Part shown: piece after piece, positions 63,102 to 64,000 of the stretch
How the letters are laid out: each line of letters begins with the position of its first letter
Numbering within the stretch: position 1 is the stretch's first letter
Assembly (NCBI RefSeq): GCF_900110755.1
Contig: NZ_FOFF01000034.1
Coordinates: 1 to 64,000 of the forward strand
Reading direction: 5' to 3'
From: Streptomyces sp. yr375
Lineage (GTDB): Bacteria; Actinomycetota; Actinomycetes; Streptomycetales; Streptomycetaceae
DNA length: 64,000 bases
Notes under the pieces: generated by a model
Told to the model about the DNA's origin: nothing
The model's database searches: none
Seen by the model: only the letters and a program-made list of their open reading frames with translations
Position numbers and translations under genes: made by a program

Positions 63102-63587
63102 GTGAAAGAGCTGCGCATTAGGGTGCTGGCCGGCGTGTTCGTCGTCGCCGCGATCCTGTCCTGGGCGGGCGCCCGCCTCTGGAACTCGATCGGGACCCTC
63201 CCCAGCGTCCCGCTGGCCGCCCCCATCGTCCTGGGCCTGATCGCCGTGGTCCTGCTGGCCACCGCGCTCTCGCTGCGCGCCCGACTCAAAGCCCAGCGCG
63301 AGCGCCGCCCCGAGGCCAAGGGCGTCGATCCCCTGATGGCGGCCCGCGCGGTCGTCTTCGGCCAGGCCAGCGCCCTGGTGGCCGCCCTGGTCTCCGGCAT
63401 GTACGGCGGCACGGGCGTCTTCCTCCTGGAGTCCCTCGACATCCCCGCCCGCCGCGACCAGGCCATCTACGCCGGCTTCTCGGTCCTGGCCGGCATCGCG
63501 GTCATAGCCGCGGCCATCTTCCTGGAACGCGTCTGCCGACTCCCCGAGGACGACGACCACGAGAAGGGCGCGGCGTCCACCGCGTGA
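63102..63587 (+). CDS. DUF3180 membrane protein
   Basis: 161 residues with four hydrophobic helices (about 8-26, 36-57, 83-103, 122-142), the DUF3180 family typical of actinobacterial folate clusters. Function unknown. GTG 63102 has a GGGGGAGCTGAAGGGA stretch just upstream; it lies 85 bp after folK and may share its transcript. Confidence 0.88.
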   Translation: MKELRIRVLAGVFVVAAILSWAGARLWNSIGTLPSVPLAAPIVLGLIAVVLLATALSLRARLKAQRERRPEAKGVDPLMAARAVVFGQASALVAALVSGMYGGTGVFLLESLDIPARRDQAIYAGFSVLAGIAVIAAAIFLERVCRLPEDDDHEKGAASTA

Positions 63588-63635
63588 CGCCGTGCGCCCG
63601 CGTGCGGTGCGGGTGCGCATGCGTGCAGGCGGGCG

Positions 63636-64000
63636 TCAGCGCGCCATGATCAGGCTCATCGCCTCGTTGCGCGTCGCCGCGTCCCGCAACTGCCCCCGCA
63701 CCGCCGACGTGATGGTCTTGGCGCCGGGCTTGCGGATGCCCCGCATGGACATGCACATGTGCTCGCACTCGATGACCACGATCACACCGCGCGGCTCCAG
63801 GATCGTCATCAGGGAGTCCGCGATCTGCGTGGTGAGACGTTCCTGCACCTGCGGACGCCGCGCGTAGACGTCCACGAGCCGGGCCAGCTTGGACAGGCCG
63901 GTGATCTTCCCGCTGACGGACGGGATGTAGCCGACGTGGGCGACGCCCCTGAACGGCACGAGATGGTGCTCACAGGTGCTGAACACCTCGATGTCCTTCA
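63636..64000 (-). CDS. folE: GTP cyclohydrolase I (C-terminal part, start beyond window)
   Basis: Opens folate synthesis by turning GTP into dihydroneopterin triphosphate. About 121 C-terminal residues are visible; the gene continues past the right edge. Zinc and active-site segment CEHHLVPF is near the edge, followed by GYIPSVSGKITGLSKLARLV, the ECEHMCMSMRGIRKPGA second zinc Cys region and TSAVRG. Intact as far as seen. It is convergent to DUF3180, with a 48-bp gap that has no clear terminator. Confidence 0.95.
   Translation of the reverse strand, partial: KDIEVFSTCEHHLVPFRGVAHVGYIPSVSGKITGLSKLARLVDVYARRPQVQERLTTQIADSLMTILEPRGVIVVIECEHMCMSMRGIRKPGAKTITSAVRGQLRDAATRNEAMSLIMAR

Overview
The window is high-GC (around 70% or more) actinobacterial chromosome and reads as a Streptomyces core region. 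The reasons are the streptomycete pre-rRNA leader at the left edge, the sigE-cseA-cseB-cseC envelope-stress operon, Lsr2, ClpC, DisA/RadA, an rpoE-like sigma fused to a membrane domain, many GTG starts, many promoters of the TANNNT type placed 6-7 bases before a start codon, and one copy of the well known streptomycete intergenic repeat. From memory the gene order matches S. coelicolor from about SCO3334 to SCO3403. That synteny statement is recall, not a computed alignment. No phage, transposon, CRISPR array or biosynthetic gene cluster is visible.

Layout. 1-480: promoters and pre-16S leader of an rRNA operon running leftwards out of the window. 600-1814: a second-type tryptophanyl-tRNA synthetase gene behind a small Trp-Trp leader peptide and a clear terminator/antiterminator pair. 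1.7-9.5 kb: GlxA-type regulator with a divergent cysteine hydrolase, proC, a two-gene ABC exporter with a leaderless, operator-covered promoter, a SulP transporter, a methyltransferase and a membrane protein. 9.5-18.1 kb: SH3 protein, membrane Ser/Thr kinase with a beta-propeller-like sensor, ilvD, a TetR/xylose-isomerase-like pair, Ppx/GppA and a Cys-rich protein. 18.3-25.1 kb: a membrane-anchored sigma-like protein, radA-disA, a secreted-type protein and mutY. 25.4-28.9 kb: sigE-cseABC. 29.1-33.2 kb: DHA2 efflux pump and its divergent TetR repressor with three operator copies, an M23 peptidase and a secreted acid phosphatase. 33.3-38.9 kb: clpC with a candidate ClgR site, an SCO3374-family protein, lsr2, argA and a BlaI-type regulator.

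39.8-45.3 kb is a compact leftward operon: DUF2520 reductase-like gene, panC, nadB, nadC, coaX. Stop and start codons overlap by ATGA or GTGA at three junctions, and the genes join pantothenate/CoA and NAD synthesis. 45.5-51.0 kb: PLP aldolase, DUF5937-ArsR regulator behind a perfect 21-bp inverted repeat, TmrB-like P-loop protein and a NarL-type two-component system. 51.2-55.4 kb: MidA/NDUFAF7-like methyltransferase facing an orphan NuoD-like protein, then two translationally coupled bPH2 proteins. 55.4-60.2 kb: coiled-coil membrane protein, membrane esterase and a divergent MprF-like lysyl-transferase with a candidate SigE promoter. 60.3-64.0 kb: folate cluster folP, NTF2-like protein, folB (behind a structured leader), folK, DUF3180 and the C-terminal part of folE.

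Envelope maintenance (SigE/Cse, MprF-like protein, M23 peptidase, DisA) and cofactor supply (NAD, CoA, folate) are the main themes. The most interesting items are the tRNA-Trp attenuator, the membrane-tethered ECF sigma-like protein, the MidA-NuoD pair, the structured folB leader and a HIP1-like iterated palindrome CACGCGCGCGTG that recurs in several reading frames.
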